In this document: positions 38,413 to 46,574 of the stretch, piece by piece
Numbering within the stretch: the stretch's first letter is position 1
Layout of the letters: the number at the start of each line of letters is the position of its first letter
Virus record (IMG/VR): IMGVR_UViG_3300014933_000056
Coordinates: 1 to 52,101 of that record
Source of the DNA: a virus
Strand: one strand, 5' to 3'
DNA: 52,101 bases
The notes under the pieces: generated by a model
The model's input: the letters and a program-made list of their open reading frames with translations, nothing else
Database searches by the model: none
Told to the model about the DNA's origin: nothing
Made by a program: the position numbers and the translations under genes

Positions 38413-39396
38413 TTAGGCTTGGGTTACACCGAGAGCACCAACGCGAGTAGCGTTAGGGCCAACAGCAATACCGGGCAACAAGATTCCCATTACTGTACGG
38501 CAGATACCATCCGAAGCAGTCGTTGGGACATACGTACCACGAACATCGCCAGTAGTTGTAGTAGCAGTAGCTGTGTCAGCAGCCACAAACGTACCTGCAT
38601 CAGTAGCCAATGTGCTATTAGACTTTACGCTTGCAATGTAAGCTACATTAAACACGCGAACTGGGATACCCAAAATATCAGTAGTACCAATTGCAATAGT
38701 TGCGCCCAAAGCACCTGAAATTGTTGCGCCAGAAATCTGGAAGAATGCTTTTTTGCCTTTAACAGTAGTCGATTGCACAGTACCAGTTGCGATAGATTCG
38801 CTCATAGGCTGACCGTAGTAATCGTATCCAGAGATAACGACGTTTCGGTTGGTCAATGTACCAGTGCCAGAGACAATGCTTACTGCGCGAGGTAAATCAA
38901 GCTGAATAACAGTTGTGCCATCTTGACGAACCACCGACTTAGTCGATGTACCGGCAGTCAATGTAATTGATGCAGAAGTTGTCTGTGCGGTAGCAATGTT
39001 GTTTGCAACCAACGCTTGTGGAATGATGTCCCATACGTAGATACGGCCTAGTGGGCCAATACCTAAGTCCATTGGAGATGGATCGTCAAAATTAATATTG
39101 CCATGGAAAGTCAACGCTGTTGTATTAGCGATGTTAATTGCTTGGTTAAGTGTGTAAGTACCTGTACCGCCATTACCTGTACCAAACGCAGTAATGTAGG
39201 TGCCGTCGGTAACGCTTGTGCCATCAACGTACATACCTACAACAATTGGTGCTCCTTGATTCAAAGCGGTAACTGTTAGGGTTGTTGACGAAACACTGCC
39301 TGTACCACCAGTAGCGGTAGCAGTATATGGGCGAATACCAGTGCCCATGTAGGTTTGTGCTGGGCCTAAAAATAGGTCATCGGAAAACTGAGGCAT
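38413..39396 (-). CDS. Virion structural protein, 327 aa
   Basis: A Thr/Ser/Gly/Val-rich protein of beta type. It starts PQFSDDLFLGPAQTYMGTG, then an inserted Gly/Thr-rich domain, then PSPMDLGIGPLGRIYVWDIIPQALVANNIATAQT and YDYYGQPMSESIATGTV. I recognise the pattern FDDPSPMxxGxGPxGRxYxxDIIP as a podovirus capsid decoration/structural family. It lies one gene after the capsid gene. The role as decoration or head fibre is inferred. Confidence 0.6.
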   Translation of the reverse strand: MPQFSDDLFLGPAQTYMGTGIRPYTATATGGTGSVSSTTLTVTALNQGAPIVVGMYVDGTSVTDGTYITAFGTGNGGTGTYTLNQAINIANTTALTFHGNINFDDPSPMDLGIGPLGRIYVWDIIPQALVANNIATAQTTSASITLTAGTSTKSVVRQDGTTVIQLDLPRAVSIVSGTGTLTNRNVVISGYDYYGQPMSESIATGTVQSTTVKGKKAFFQISGATISGALGATIAIGTTDILGIPVRVFNVAYIASVKSNSTLATDAGTFVAADTATATTTTGDVRGTYVPTTASDGICRTVMGILLPGIAVGPNATRVGALGVTQA

Positions 39397-39397
39397 A

Positions 39398-39877
39398 TTA
39401 GTGAACTCCTTCTTGAAAAGTCTGTTCGGTTAAAAAATTATTACTCTTGCGGCTATTTTCCAAAGCAGTAATTACTTGTAAGTTATTTGGCACATGAAAT
39501 CCTGAAACATTTTTTCCATGTAAAGGAATTATGTGATCAACATTCCATTTAAACCCAAACATCTTACTTCTCAATTCAGCCAAATCATATGCTTGAGAAA
39601 TCATCCAAAGATCATCTTCAGTTACCCATTTTGGGGTTCTTTTTCTAATCGTTGTATAACGACGCATTGCATAAAATGAAGCTTTTGCTTTGTTTTTAGA
39701 AAACCACTCTTTATTGTATTCAGAATGTTTTTCTTTATTTTTCAATCTATATTTAGCATTTGAAAGTTTCTTTTTATCAATGTTTGCATTTGTCCATTCA
39801 GACAAATAATGTTTATTACACAGACCTTTTGATCTGTGCACATTATTGCAACCATCAATAGAACAAACTTTTTTCAT
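39398..39877 (-). CDS. HNH endonuclease near the capsid gene
   Basis: A 159-residue protein with an N-terminal zinc-like part (CSIDGCNNVHRSKGLCNKHY) and a C-terminal HNH core. The core reads WNVDHIIPLHGKNVSGFHVPNNLQVITALENSRKSN, with the Asp-His pair, His and Asn in order. The middle is Lys/Asn-rich. It is richer in A+T than the capsid gene. It sits right after the capsid terminator, so it is a free-standing homing endonuclease candidate in a conserved late region. Confidence 0.85.
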   Translation of the reverse strand: MKKVCSIDGCNNVHRSKGLCNKHYLSEWTNANIDKKKLSNAKYRLKNKEKHSEYNKEWFSKNKAKASFYAMRRYTTIRKRTPKWVTEDDLWMISQAYDLAELRSKMFGFKWNVDHIIPLHGKNVSGFHVPNNLQVITALENSRKSNNFLTEQTFQEGVH

Positions 39878-39890
39878 GTTTATAAATTTT

Positions 39891-39917
39891 AAAAAGGGTC
39901 GGCTTTTACACCGACCC
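39891..39917 (-). terminator. Intrinsic terminator after the major capsid gene
   Basis: GGGTCGG and CCGACCC (39896-39902, 39911-39917) pair perfectly around 8 bases. On the minus strand the stem is followed by five T. It lies 9 bases after the capsid stop, a position where partial termination would give more capsid than downstream products. Confidence 0.8.
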
Positions 39918-39925
39918 CTATCTTC

Positions 39926-40840
39926 TTACAGACCCGGCGTACCGTAAGCGCAACGTGGGTCAGTGAAGCCCACTGCATAACGCTCTGTAGCCTTGTAACG
40001 CATTGTGTCAGTCTCGAAGTCACCTTCCATGGTCTTCTCCAGACGACGACGCATCAGAAGCTTAAAGCCTTCTGGAGCATCAGTCTGAACCCACCATGCT
40101 GTCGATGAAGTCAAGCGTGACAATACTGCAGCGCCTTCGTCCAACAAGCCAATCGATTTGATTGGGTTGATGTCGTTGTTGGCGTTGCCAGTACGCAACA
40201 CTGATTTCAACAGAACTTCAGCTTGGAAAATGTTGCCCGGAGCCACGATCAATTGACGTGGAACCAAACGGATTTTCTTACCGTTGTTGTCAACAGCTTG
40301 ACGGATCTGAATCAACATCTGCTCAAGCGATGTCTGCGACAGAACGGCTGCTGTAGCCAACTGATTGCTGAAAGTACCATTGACGATTGGGTGTGCTGTA
40401 TTGATCAGCGACACGCCATCACCACCGGGATACGAGCTGTTGAAAGCGGTATTCAGTGTGTTTGCGCACAACAGTTCTTTGGTTTCCACCAGAGATTGTG
40501 CCAAGTGACGAGCGTATACCTGACCGATACGGATGTGGTCGCCGTCTTCAACGAGAACCTTGGTCAAAGCGAAGGCCAAGCCATACACTTTGTAGAGGTA
40601 ACGCTGGAGGAACAACACGCCGCCCTGTTGATACGTCACTGGAGTGCCGTCAGGGAGTTGTGGTGCCGCGCCAAAGCCGTACAGAACTGGCTCTTCGTGA
40701 TAGTTACGAGGAATACCATCTTCCTCACGGAAAACACGCGACCATTCGTCAGCGCGTTGATCATAAACACCGTCGAAACATTCGTTGAGAATTGGCTCAA
40801 CTATCGAACGGAAATCGGTACTACGCATTGGGGCTGCCAT
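39926..40840 (-). CDS. Major capsid protein (HK97-like)
   Basis: This 304-residue protein begins APMRSTDFRSIVEPILNECFDGVYDQRADEWSRVFREEDG. It continues YQQGGVLFLQRYLYKVYGLAFALTKVLVEDGDHIRIGQVYARHLAQSLVETKE and ends DTMRYKATERYAVGFTDPRCAYGTPGL. This agrees with the Mu gpT-like / HK97-fold capsid family in podoviruses, including the PRQLIVAPGNIFQAEVLLKS strand. Position after decoration-type proteins and scaffold supports it. A terminator follows. It is the most likely major head protein. Confidence 0.75.
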   Translation of the reverse strand: MAAPMRSTDFRSIVEPILNECFDGVYDQRADEWSRVFREEDGIPRNYHEEPVLYGFGAAPQLPDGTPVTYQQGGVLFLQRYLYKVYGLAFALTKVLVEDGDHIRIGQVYARHLAQSLVETKELLCANTLNTAFNSSYPGGDGVSLINTAHPIVNGTFSNQLATAAVLSQTSLEQMLIQIRQAVDNNGKKIRLVPRQLIVAPGNIFQAEVLLKSVLRTGNANNDINPIKSIGLLDEGAAVLSRLTSSTAWWVQTDAPEGFKLLMRRRLEKTMEGDFETDTMRYKATERYAVGFTDPRCAYGTPGL

Positions 40841-40851
40841 GATTTAGCTCC

Positions 40852-41451
40852 TTATGCTATTGCAGTAACAGAACCGAAGAACTGTGACTGAGCGTTAACG
40901 ACACGAACAACAGTGTAGGAATCACCCCACGCATTGTCCACATATGGTGCTAAATCAACGACACGCATTTGACCTTGGACACCGTTACCAGCAGCAGTAG
41001 CAGAGCCAAGAGTGGCTTGCGACAGACCAGTAGTAGTAGAACCAGAAGTCACGTTAGTGAAGTTGTATTCGTTGCCGAGCGTAGTCTGAGCCATCGAACC
41101 GTCAGCTTGGATTTCATAAACGATGTTTTGATCGTTGTAGAAGTAAGCTACGCATGAACCGGTTGTGTAAGCGGTTTGTGCAGGCCAGTAGTTAGAAATA
41201 CGACGACGACCAGTTGTATCAGTCCACTCGACACCAGCGAAAGCGCCAGACCACGCAACTGCGGCGCCTGATGCTGGGTTGGTTGTCAGAGGGATGATTA
41301 CGCCTGCCGAAGCTGAATAAGCAACTGGCTGACCCTTCAAAATATTGTTGGTGTAGCCAGAAGTAATGCCGTTTGCCAACGCCTGAGCGCGATCCAGACC
41401 AGAAGGGTGGAACGCAGGACGCAAGCCAAACGGAGCTGATGTGCTAGACAT
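40852..41451 (-). CDS. Head structural/decoration protein, 199 aa
   Basis: It starts SSTSAPFGLRPAFHPSGLDRAQALANGITSGYTNNILKGQPVAY, a common phage virion signature ('APFGLRPxxHPSG'). The body is Ser/Thr/Gly-rich beta type. It lies directly upstream of the capsid gene. A decoration protein or capsid-stabilising protein is the best guess. Confidence 0.65.
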   Translation of the reverse strand: MSSTSAPFGLRPAFHPSGLDRAQALANGITSGYTNNILKGQPVAYSASAGVIIPLTTNPASGAAVAWSGAFAGVEWTDTTGRRRISNYWPAQTAYTTGSCVAYFYNDQNIVYEIQADGSMAQTTLGNEYNFTNVTSGSTTTGLSQATLGSATAAGNGVQGQMRVVDLAPYVDNAWGDSYTVVRVVNAQSQFFGSVTAIA

Positions 41452-41468
41452 ATCTTTCTCCTAAATGT

Positions 41469-42014
41469 TTAGCCCGAAAATACGGGCATTTTGCTTGGTT
41501 GGTTATCAAAATCGCCCATGCCTTCACCTTCAACTTGTACAAGCCTACGACCATTACTGTCACGAGCACCCTGAAGGTTTTCCATTTGGACACGAATCTT
41601 GTCTGCTTCCTCACGAGGTTTGTCGTGGTGAAACGTCGTCATGACCTCTTGGAAAATTTCCATTGGTAACTTGAACAGCAACATCTCGTTACAGCTAATG
41701 TACCCAATATGTTCTCCAGCCTTGACTCGGTAGTCTTCGTAACCGGGCAACTCTTCCGACTTAACGGGTACGTAGCCTAGGCGAATCCTACGATCAATGG
41801 TGTCGTAAGTATTGGTTGTTGAAAGCCAGCAAAGATGCCACCCTTCCATCTCGGGTAACTTAGGCAATGCTGATTGCGTCCACTCCTCGCTCCACATACG
41901 ATTACGTTCCTGCGTAGAAATGAACTTTTCATCTGCTGCTTTACGACCCGCCTCCCCGTTAGCACGGTCTTGACGTCCATTAGCATTCAGTGATTTTTTG
42001 AGACGTGATTCCAT
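41469..42014 (-). CDS. Conserved virion-cluster protein, 181 aa
   Basis: It reads ERNRMWSEEWTQSALPKLPEMEGWHLCWLSTTNTYDTIDRRIRLGYVPVK, then GEHIGYISCNEMLLFKLPMEIFQEVMTTFHHDKP. This is a conserved podovirus head-gene protein, but its role is not known to me. It lies between scaffold and capsid genes, so a head assembly role is plausible. Confidence 0.65.
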   Translation of the reverse strand: MESRLKKSLNANGRQDRANGEAGRKAADEKFISTQERNRMWSEEWTQSALPKLPEMEGWHLCWLSTTNTYDTIDRRIRLGYVPVKSEELPGYEDYRVKAGEHIGYISCNEMLLFKLPMEIFQEVMTTFHHDKPREEADKIRVQMENLQGARDSNGRRLVQVEGEGMGDFDNQPSKMPVFSG

Positions 42015-42031
42015 AATGTTTTCCCCTTGGA

Positions 42032-43015
42032 TTAGTTGTTACGGTTGGAGCGATCATAAGCAATGAATTGCTTAATCATCTTTGCCTTACGCTCTGGATT
42101 GTCCCAAGCACCAGCTTCTTTCATAGCTTTCACCCTATCAGGTGATAGTACGAATTGAGAGCGGTTAGACCCTCCGTAAGCTGCTGATGCTTCTCGTCCT
42201 GAGCTACCCACAACATTCCTTGGTCGTCTGACATTTCGGGAATCTTCGTCATTGCCACTATTGTACCTATGAGGTAATTCTTTTTGCAAACGGCTATCTA
42301 ATTCGTCCCAATAGTCTGGATCTGTTGGATCCCAACCTTGAGCTGCCATTAGCTCGTCCATCTTCTTAGCCACCCGTGTATCAGTGTCATTGCCACCGGG
42401 GTTGTACCAAGAATTACGACGCATCCACTCTTGAGCATTACGCTTAACAGTAGGATCTTGCTCATCAGCCGGTTGAGTCTTTAATTCCTGATCAGCATGA
42501 TGGCGCATGTTGGCAAGCTTACGAATTTCGTCGTTTGCCTGATGCATTAACTCTTGTGCTTCGACCATTCCTTGACCGTCTTGGTTTTGGGTGGCCTCCG
42601 CAATCTTCATTTTTGCGTATTCAAGCTTGGTTTGCGCGTCTTCAATGTGCTTGTCGATGCGGATTAAGCCTTCCGTCTTGGTGCTACGCTCCAACTGCTC
42701 CAGACGGCGCTTAAACGCCTCATTTTCACGCTGTAATTGCGTCAATCGAGCGTCTTTTTCCTGATTTGTCTTGCGGATCAGGTCTTTTTTAGCCCGACGA
42801 CGGTTACGTTTTGCATCTCGTAGCTCTGCATCGTCATCTGGGTGGTCATCATCAGATGGATCATTGACTGAGCCACCCTCTTTAGCCAACTCAAAGCCGT
42901 TTTGCTCGTCAGAATCTTCTGGAGCAAGCATTTTTGAGTCAACTTCAACCACTGCAGAGCCATCATCTGACTCTATCGCATCTAGTTGTAATTCTTTTTG
43001 GTCTATATCAGCCAT
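42032..43015 (-). CDS. Scaffolding protein
   Basis: A 327-residue acidic, highly charged protein. It has a coiled coil (KNRRRAKKDLIRKTNQEKDARLTQLQRENEAFKRRLEQLE), then a helical acidic middle and a basic C-terminus. It lies between the portal/GroES-like genes and the capsid gene. This is the classical scaffold profile. The N-terminus has DDGSAVVEVD, shared with the portal protein (EDGSAIVDM, PDGSAIIEL). Confidence 0.65.
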   Translation of the reverse strand: MADIDQKELQLDAIESDDGSAVVEVDSKMLAPEDSDEQNGFELAKEGGSVNDPSDDDHPDDDAELRDAKRNRRRAKKDLIRKTNQEKDARLTQLQRENEAFKRRLEQLERSTKTEGLIRIDKHIEDAQTKLEYAKMKIAEATQNQDGQGMVEAQELMHQANDEIRKLANMRHHADQELKTQPADEQDPTVKRNAQEWMRRNSWYNPGGNDTDTRVAKKMDELMAAQGWDPTDPDYWDELDSRLQKELPHRYNSGNDEDSRNVRRPRNVVGSSGREASAAYGGSNRSQFVLSPDRVKAMKEAGAWDNPERKAKMIKQFIAYDRSNRNN

Positions 43016-43024
43016 ACAACCTCC

Positions 43025-43486
43025 TTAAACGTAGGCTTTGAACGATAACGGGTCATCTGTAATCGCCGAAATCAGTTCATGGTCGTTAATCGTCATGAAT
43101 AAAACGGGTTCTTGTACATCGAGATCTTTTTCTGATGGAACATTACGCTCCCAACGATCTCCACCCCACCTAGGTACACGAACAAAATCACCAATCTCAG
43201 CCCACGAGCCTTCAGGCCATGGCTGCATAGTGTCTCGGTTCCTAAACGCAAGCGGCCCAATAGCCACGACCTTGCCGATCATGTTGTTCCACTTCTCGTT
43301 TTCCTTGGTTTCATCCACGATGATGATACGGCCTGCAGTCTTCTTGATACGACGCAGTTGTATTGTCACGCGACCGCCGAAAGGACGTTGTCCCGGCTTT
43401 ACTTCAGGGAACGCCCAAGCCAACTCTTCTGGATTGGACGCGCCCTCTTGTCCCTCGATTGTAGGGATTGGTTGCTGCTCACTCAT
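43025..43486 (-). CDS. GroES-like co-chaperonin
   Basis: A 153-residue protein with the Cpn10 fold pattern: PFGGRVTIQLRRIKKTAGRIIIVDETKENEKWNNMIGKVVAIGPLAFRNRD, then WAEIGDFVRVPRWGGDRWE. The mobile-loop-like segment follows the first strands. Phage GroES analogues (T4 gp31-like) help GroEL fold capsid protein. Its place between portal and scaffold fits that role. The family call is fair. Confidence 0.7.
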   Translation of the reverse strand: MSEQQPIPTIEGQEGASNPEELAWAFPEVKPGQRPFGGRVTIQLRRIKKTAGRIIIVDETKENEKWNNMIGKVVAIGPLAFRNRDTMQPWPEGSWAEIGDFVRVPRWGGDRWERNVPSEKDLDVQEPVLFMTINDHELISAITDDPLSFKAYV

Positions 43487-43540
43487 ACTTTTCCTCTCAC
43501 ACCATATTTCAGGTGCATAAACGTACTTTTCAGTACATGG

Positions 43541-43720
43541 TTAGTCTTGGTTCTTCTCTTCGTCCAACATGTTGTCGATCATATCCATGGCTGTTTGAAG
43601 GCCTTGGAACTCACCGACCATCCGCTGATACGACTCCCAGTTAATCGGCATCCCTGCTGCCAAGGACATTTGAATCTCTGCTTGTCGTATCTTGATGCGG
43701 TGAATCAACTGCTCAATCAT
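43541..43720 (-). CDS. Conserved small helical protein, 59 aa
   Basis: The sequence MIEQLIHRIKIRQAEIQMSL followed by AAGMPINWESYQRMVGEFQGLQTAMDMIDNMLDEEK is a widespread podovirus small protein. It forms a long helical hairpin. It is coupled to the previous gene (ATGA). A GTACT-GAAA-AGTAC mini-hairpin follows its stop on the minus strand. Function unknown. Confidence 0.65.
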   Translation of the reverse strand: MIEQLIHRIKIRQAEIQMSLAAGMPINWESYQRMVGEFQGLQTAMDMIDNMLDEEKNQD

Positions 43721-43887
43721 TTTTGCTTCTTCAGACTTGCTAAACCACCAGATTTCTTACCTGTATTTTTTACAGGTGTTGGTGCTCCTTTGGCTTTCAA
43801 TGATGTGCCGTCAAGCTTGGCGCCCATTGCTAGACGTGCGTGGTAATTCACGTTTTCGCCCATTTGCTCTTTATCAGATGTTCCCAT
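43717..43887 (-). CDS. Hypothetical small basic protein, 56 aa
   Basis: MGTSDKEQMGENVNYHARLAMGAKLDG leads into a Lys/Gly-rich end (KAKGAPTPVKNTGKKSGGLASLKKQK). The start overlaps the portal gene by 14 bases and the stop overlaps the next start (ATGA). A basic tail suggests nucleic acid contact. Function unknown. Confidence 0.6.
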   Translation of the reverse strand: MGTSDKEQMGENVNYHARLAMGAKLDGTSLKAKGAPTPVKNTGKKSGGLASLKKQK

Positions 43888-46345
43888 TTGGTGCTCCTTG
43901 AGGTTGTTGAGGCATCATCTCTGGTGCCGGTTGTTGTGCAGGCGCCTGTTCAGGAGGCATCTGCGCTTGAGCATTAACGACATGTTGTATCGTTTGGTGC
44001 GTCAACTTTGCATTCTCAATCTCAACTTTCGTCTGATTGTTGAGCTGAGTTTTCTGTAGATCAGCCATTATCTTGGCTTGTACAGACTGTACGTCAGCCT
44101 GATCTTTCTGAGTCTTACGCTGTGTCTCAGCCATGCTTGTGTCTTTAACGACCTGTGCATCAGGTGGCAATGGTGCAGGCGTGTTTTGCTTCTGCTTCGC
44201 CATATCGATGATCTTCTGAATCGATGGCATGAACTGACCAAACACCTCGCCGGTATCGATCATTACGTGCCCACCAATAGCGGCGTACAGCTTGTCCACC
44301 TCCGGCGTGTACTTAGGATCGTCGTAGTCATCAATAGGCTTGCCCATTGCCTGTTCAACGTAACCATTCGACCGGTTCAGATACCACAGCGTCATATGCT
44401 GCTTAACGTGCTCAATCAGATTGTTCAGGTAGTTAGGATCAGCAAATGGCGACTGACCCAAGTAAGGGTTCATCGCAAACTGCAAGTGATCCTGAATATG
44501 AGCAATGTGATCCTGCTGGATGTAAGCATACGAAGGCTGACCGATCAGCATAGCCGCGTTCTCGTCTGCAGAGGTACGCTGCTCAGGCGACGGAGTATCT
44601 TTCAACACTTCATTGATGTTCGGCACTTTCATCTGCTTCAGTACGCGCTCAAGAACTTTGTTGATTTTGAACTCTTGTGGGTGCTTCTCAGCCAATGACA
44701 GCATTGCTTGGTTCTGAGCCATGCGCTGAGTCTCAGAGAAGATATGCGGATCAGATACAGGAGTTACATCCGTGTTCTTAGCAAAGTCTTCACGGGTGAT
44801 ATCAAGGTCAGTCACCATGTCCGACTTCTGCATATCGTCAAAGTGCCAACGATTCAACCGGCAGAGAATCTTCAACACGCGTTTCTGCGACTCGTGCAGG
44901 CGTGCATGGATCGACGAGTAGACCTGTGCGCCTTGCTCAATTAAAGCCTGCGTGGTGCCCACAGGAGCGTTCGCAGTGACGTCGGCTATCTTCTCCTCAG
45001 CCGTGGTCAATACAGAACGTGTAGCCTTGTCTAGGAAGCCCAGCAGCTCAAACAACACTTGGCTAGGCGGGTTGAATGGCATAGGCATAGCAATCTGCCT
45101 AATGTCCTGCACACCCGGTGCGCCTTCGATCTCCACGATTTGAGTCACATCTACCTGCTGACTCTGACCGCTCATCTTGGCGCCCTTCAACTTCAGCATG
45201 GTCGCCGCATTGTTGATGTGTGCCGAGTCGAGTAGGGCACGTAAGCTACCTGTCAGTGCAGCAGACAAGCCACCGATCAACTGTGGCAGGCCAATAGCGT
45301 ATGCACCGCGCCACGGGATAAACTTAAACTCCACAACCCAATCCAGCTTGGTCATGGTCTTGTCGGACTCTTCCCAATTGCGATACAGGCCAACCACTTC
45401 ATTGTCCAGCTCATCAATCATCAGGATGTAAGGCGCACTCTTGCCCTTGGTCTTCTCATCATCCTCAATCTCAAGCCATGTGTAGATGTGATACACCTTA
45501 CGCAGGCCGTCTTTGTTGTCTTCGTACTGTTTGCCCTCAACCTTGTTGTTGGCCTTCTGAACCTTGTTCTCTTCCAAAGATTCAGTAGCCTTCATGTAGC
45601 TGATATCGCGGTACATGCCTGATTCCATGCGACGTTCAAACTCATACGTCGTGATCTCATGCACCTCAGCCGCACGTTGAGCCGTGTAGAAGTTGGTCGC
45701 AGCAAACGGTAGGATCACCCTATCAATCGGCAGGAACTCTACGCACGGGCGCTTCTTCTCGTCGTCAAACCACAGTTTGAAGTATTGCGATCCCCCCAGC
45801 GGTAACTGAGTCATCAATACTTCCTGCTCGTCGCGGAACTCTTCGATCTGCTCGGTGATCTGCCAGTTCAGGAAGTCAACCTTACGCTCGGCTACCGCAG
45901 CCTTGGCGTCATCCTGCTTACCAATGATCTTTGACTTAACTGGGCCATCAGGCGGGAACATCTCTTTAATCGCACGGGCAGCAAAGTCAACGCAGCCCTC
46001 TGCCATAGCAGGGTGAACTACCTTCGACGCGCCCATGAACGTGGCACCGCCGGGCGCATCATTGCCCATGCCGGTACGCTTGATGCCCTCTTCGTATTGC
46101 TTATCTCTCAGCTCACGAGCTTGCTTGTCGCTCTCTAGCAAATCAAGGTAGCGGAACGTCAAATCAGACAGAACGCTCTCGCTTACGGTGTCGGCTAGGT
46201 TGTCGTAGAACTCAGGATTGAACTCAGGGCCATCTTCCAGCTCAATGATTGCTGAGCCATCTGGCTGCTCTTCCGTACTCATCTCTGGCATATCTACTAT
46301 GGCAGAGCCGTCTTCTAGCTCGTCAATGTTAATGTCATCCATCAT
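43874..46345 (-). CDS. Portal protein
   Basis: An 823-residue podovirus-type portal. The body reads KQARELRDKQYEEGIKRTGMGNDAPGGATFMGASKVVHPAMAEGCVDFAARAIKEMFPPDGPVK. MTQLPLGGSQYFKLWFDDEKKRPCVEFLPIDRVILPFAATN and LPQLIGGLSAALTGSLRALLDSAHINNAA follow. The C-terminus is a helical Gln-rich barrel-like tail. It forms the dodecameric ring for DNA passage. The acidic N-terminus has two DGSA(I/V)(I/V) copies also seen in the scaffold. Coupled to the small basic gene before it (ATGA). Confidence 0.85.
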   Translation of the reverse strand: MMDDINIDELEDGSAIVDMPEMSTEEQPDGSAIIELEDGPEFNPEFYDNLADTVSESVLSDLTFRYLDLLESDKQARELRDKQYEEGIKRTGMGNDAPGGATFMGASKVVHPAMAEGCVDFAARAIKEMFPPDGPVKSKIIGKQDDAKAAVAERKVDFLNWQITEQIEEFRDEQEVLMTQLPLGGSQYFKLWFDDEKKRPCVEFLPIDRVILPFAATNFYTAQRAAEVHEITTYEFERRMESGMYRDISYMKATESLEENKVQKANNKVEGKQYEDNKDGLRKVYHIYTWLEIEDDEKTKGKSAPYILMIDELDNEVVGLYRNWEESDKTMTKLDWVVEFKFIPWRGAYAIGLPQLIGGLSAALTGSLRALLDSAHINNAATMLKLKGAKMSGQSQQVDVTQIVEIEGAPGVQDIRQIAMPMPFNPPSQVLFELLGFLDKATRSVLTTAEEKIADVTANAPVGTTQALIEQGAQVYSSIHARLHESQKRVLKILCRLNRWHFDDMQKSDMVTDLDITREDFAKNTDVTPVSDPHIFSETQRMAQNQAMLSLAEKHPQEFKINKVLERVLKQMKVPNINEVLKDTPSPEQRTSADENAAMLIGQPSYAYIQQDHIAHIQDHLQFAMNPYLGQSPFADPNYLNNLIEHVKQHMTLWYLNRSNGYVEQAMGKPIDDYDDPKYTPEVDKLYAAIGGHVMIDTGEVFGQFMPSIQKIIDMAKQKQNTPAPLPPDAQVVKDTSMAETQRKTQKDQADVQSVQAKIMADLQKTQLNNQTKVEIENAKLTHQTIQHVVNAQAQMPPEQAPAQQPAPEMMPQQPQGAPNGNI

Positions 46346-46572
46346 TTAGCCTTGTGTTTGCTTAGTTCTTTACGCATTGTGGATACGCCCTTAGCAATAA
46401 CCACTTTGGTTTTTGTACGGTTACGCAGTGCTCTTAAATCAAGGGCTTTATGTTTGCCACGGTTTTTGACCTTATGCCACTCAGGTTTAACGTGCTCACC
46501 CGGATCATTATGAAGATGATGATTATGAAACTGATGGTAAAAGTCTGACGTACTTAATTTAGTCTTGTTCAT
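46342..46572 (-). CDS. Small basic His-rich protein, 76 aa
   Basis: The protein is rich in His and Lys (FYHQFHNHHLHNDPGEHVKPEWHKVKNRGKHK) and continues LDLRALRNRTKTKVVIAKGV. It is coupled to the portal gene (ATGA) and lies just downstream of the polyvalent protein. It may be a nucleic acid-binding or virion protein. Function unknown. Confidence 0.6.
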   Translation of the reverse strand: MNKTKLSTSDFYHQFHNHHLHNDPGEHVKPEWHKVKNRGKHKALDLRALRNRTKTKVVIAKGVSTMRKELSKHKAK

Positions 46573-46574
46573 TT

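Noticed and set aside
44078-44698. Rightward frame of 206 codons opposite the portal gene
   Set aside because: Shadow of the portal; no start signal or family.
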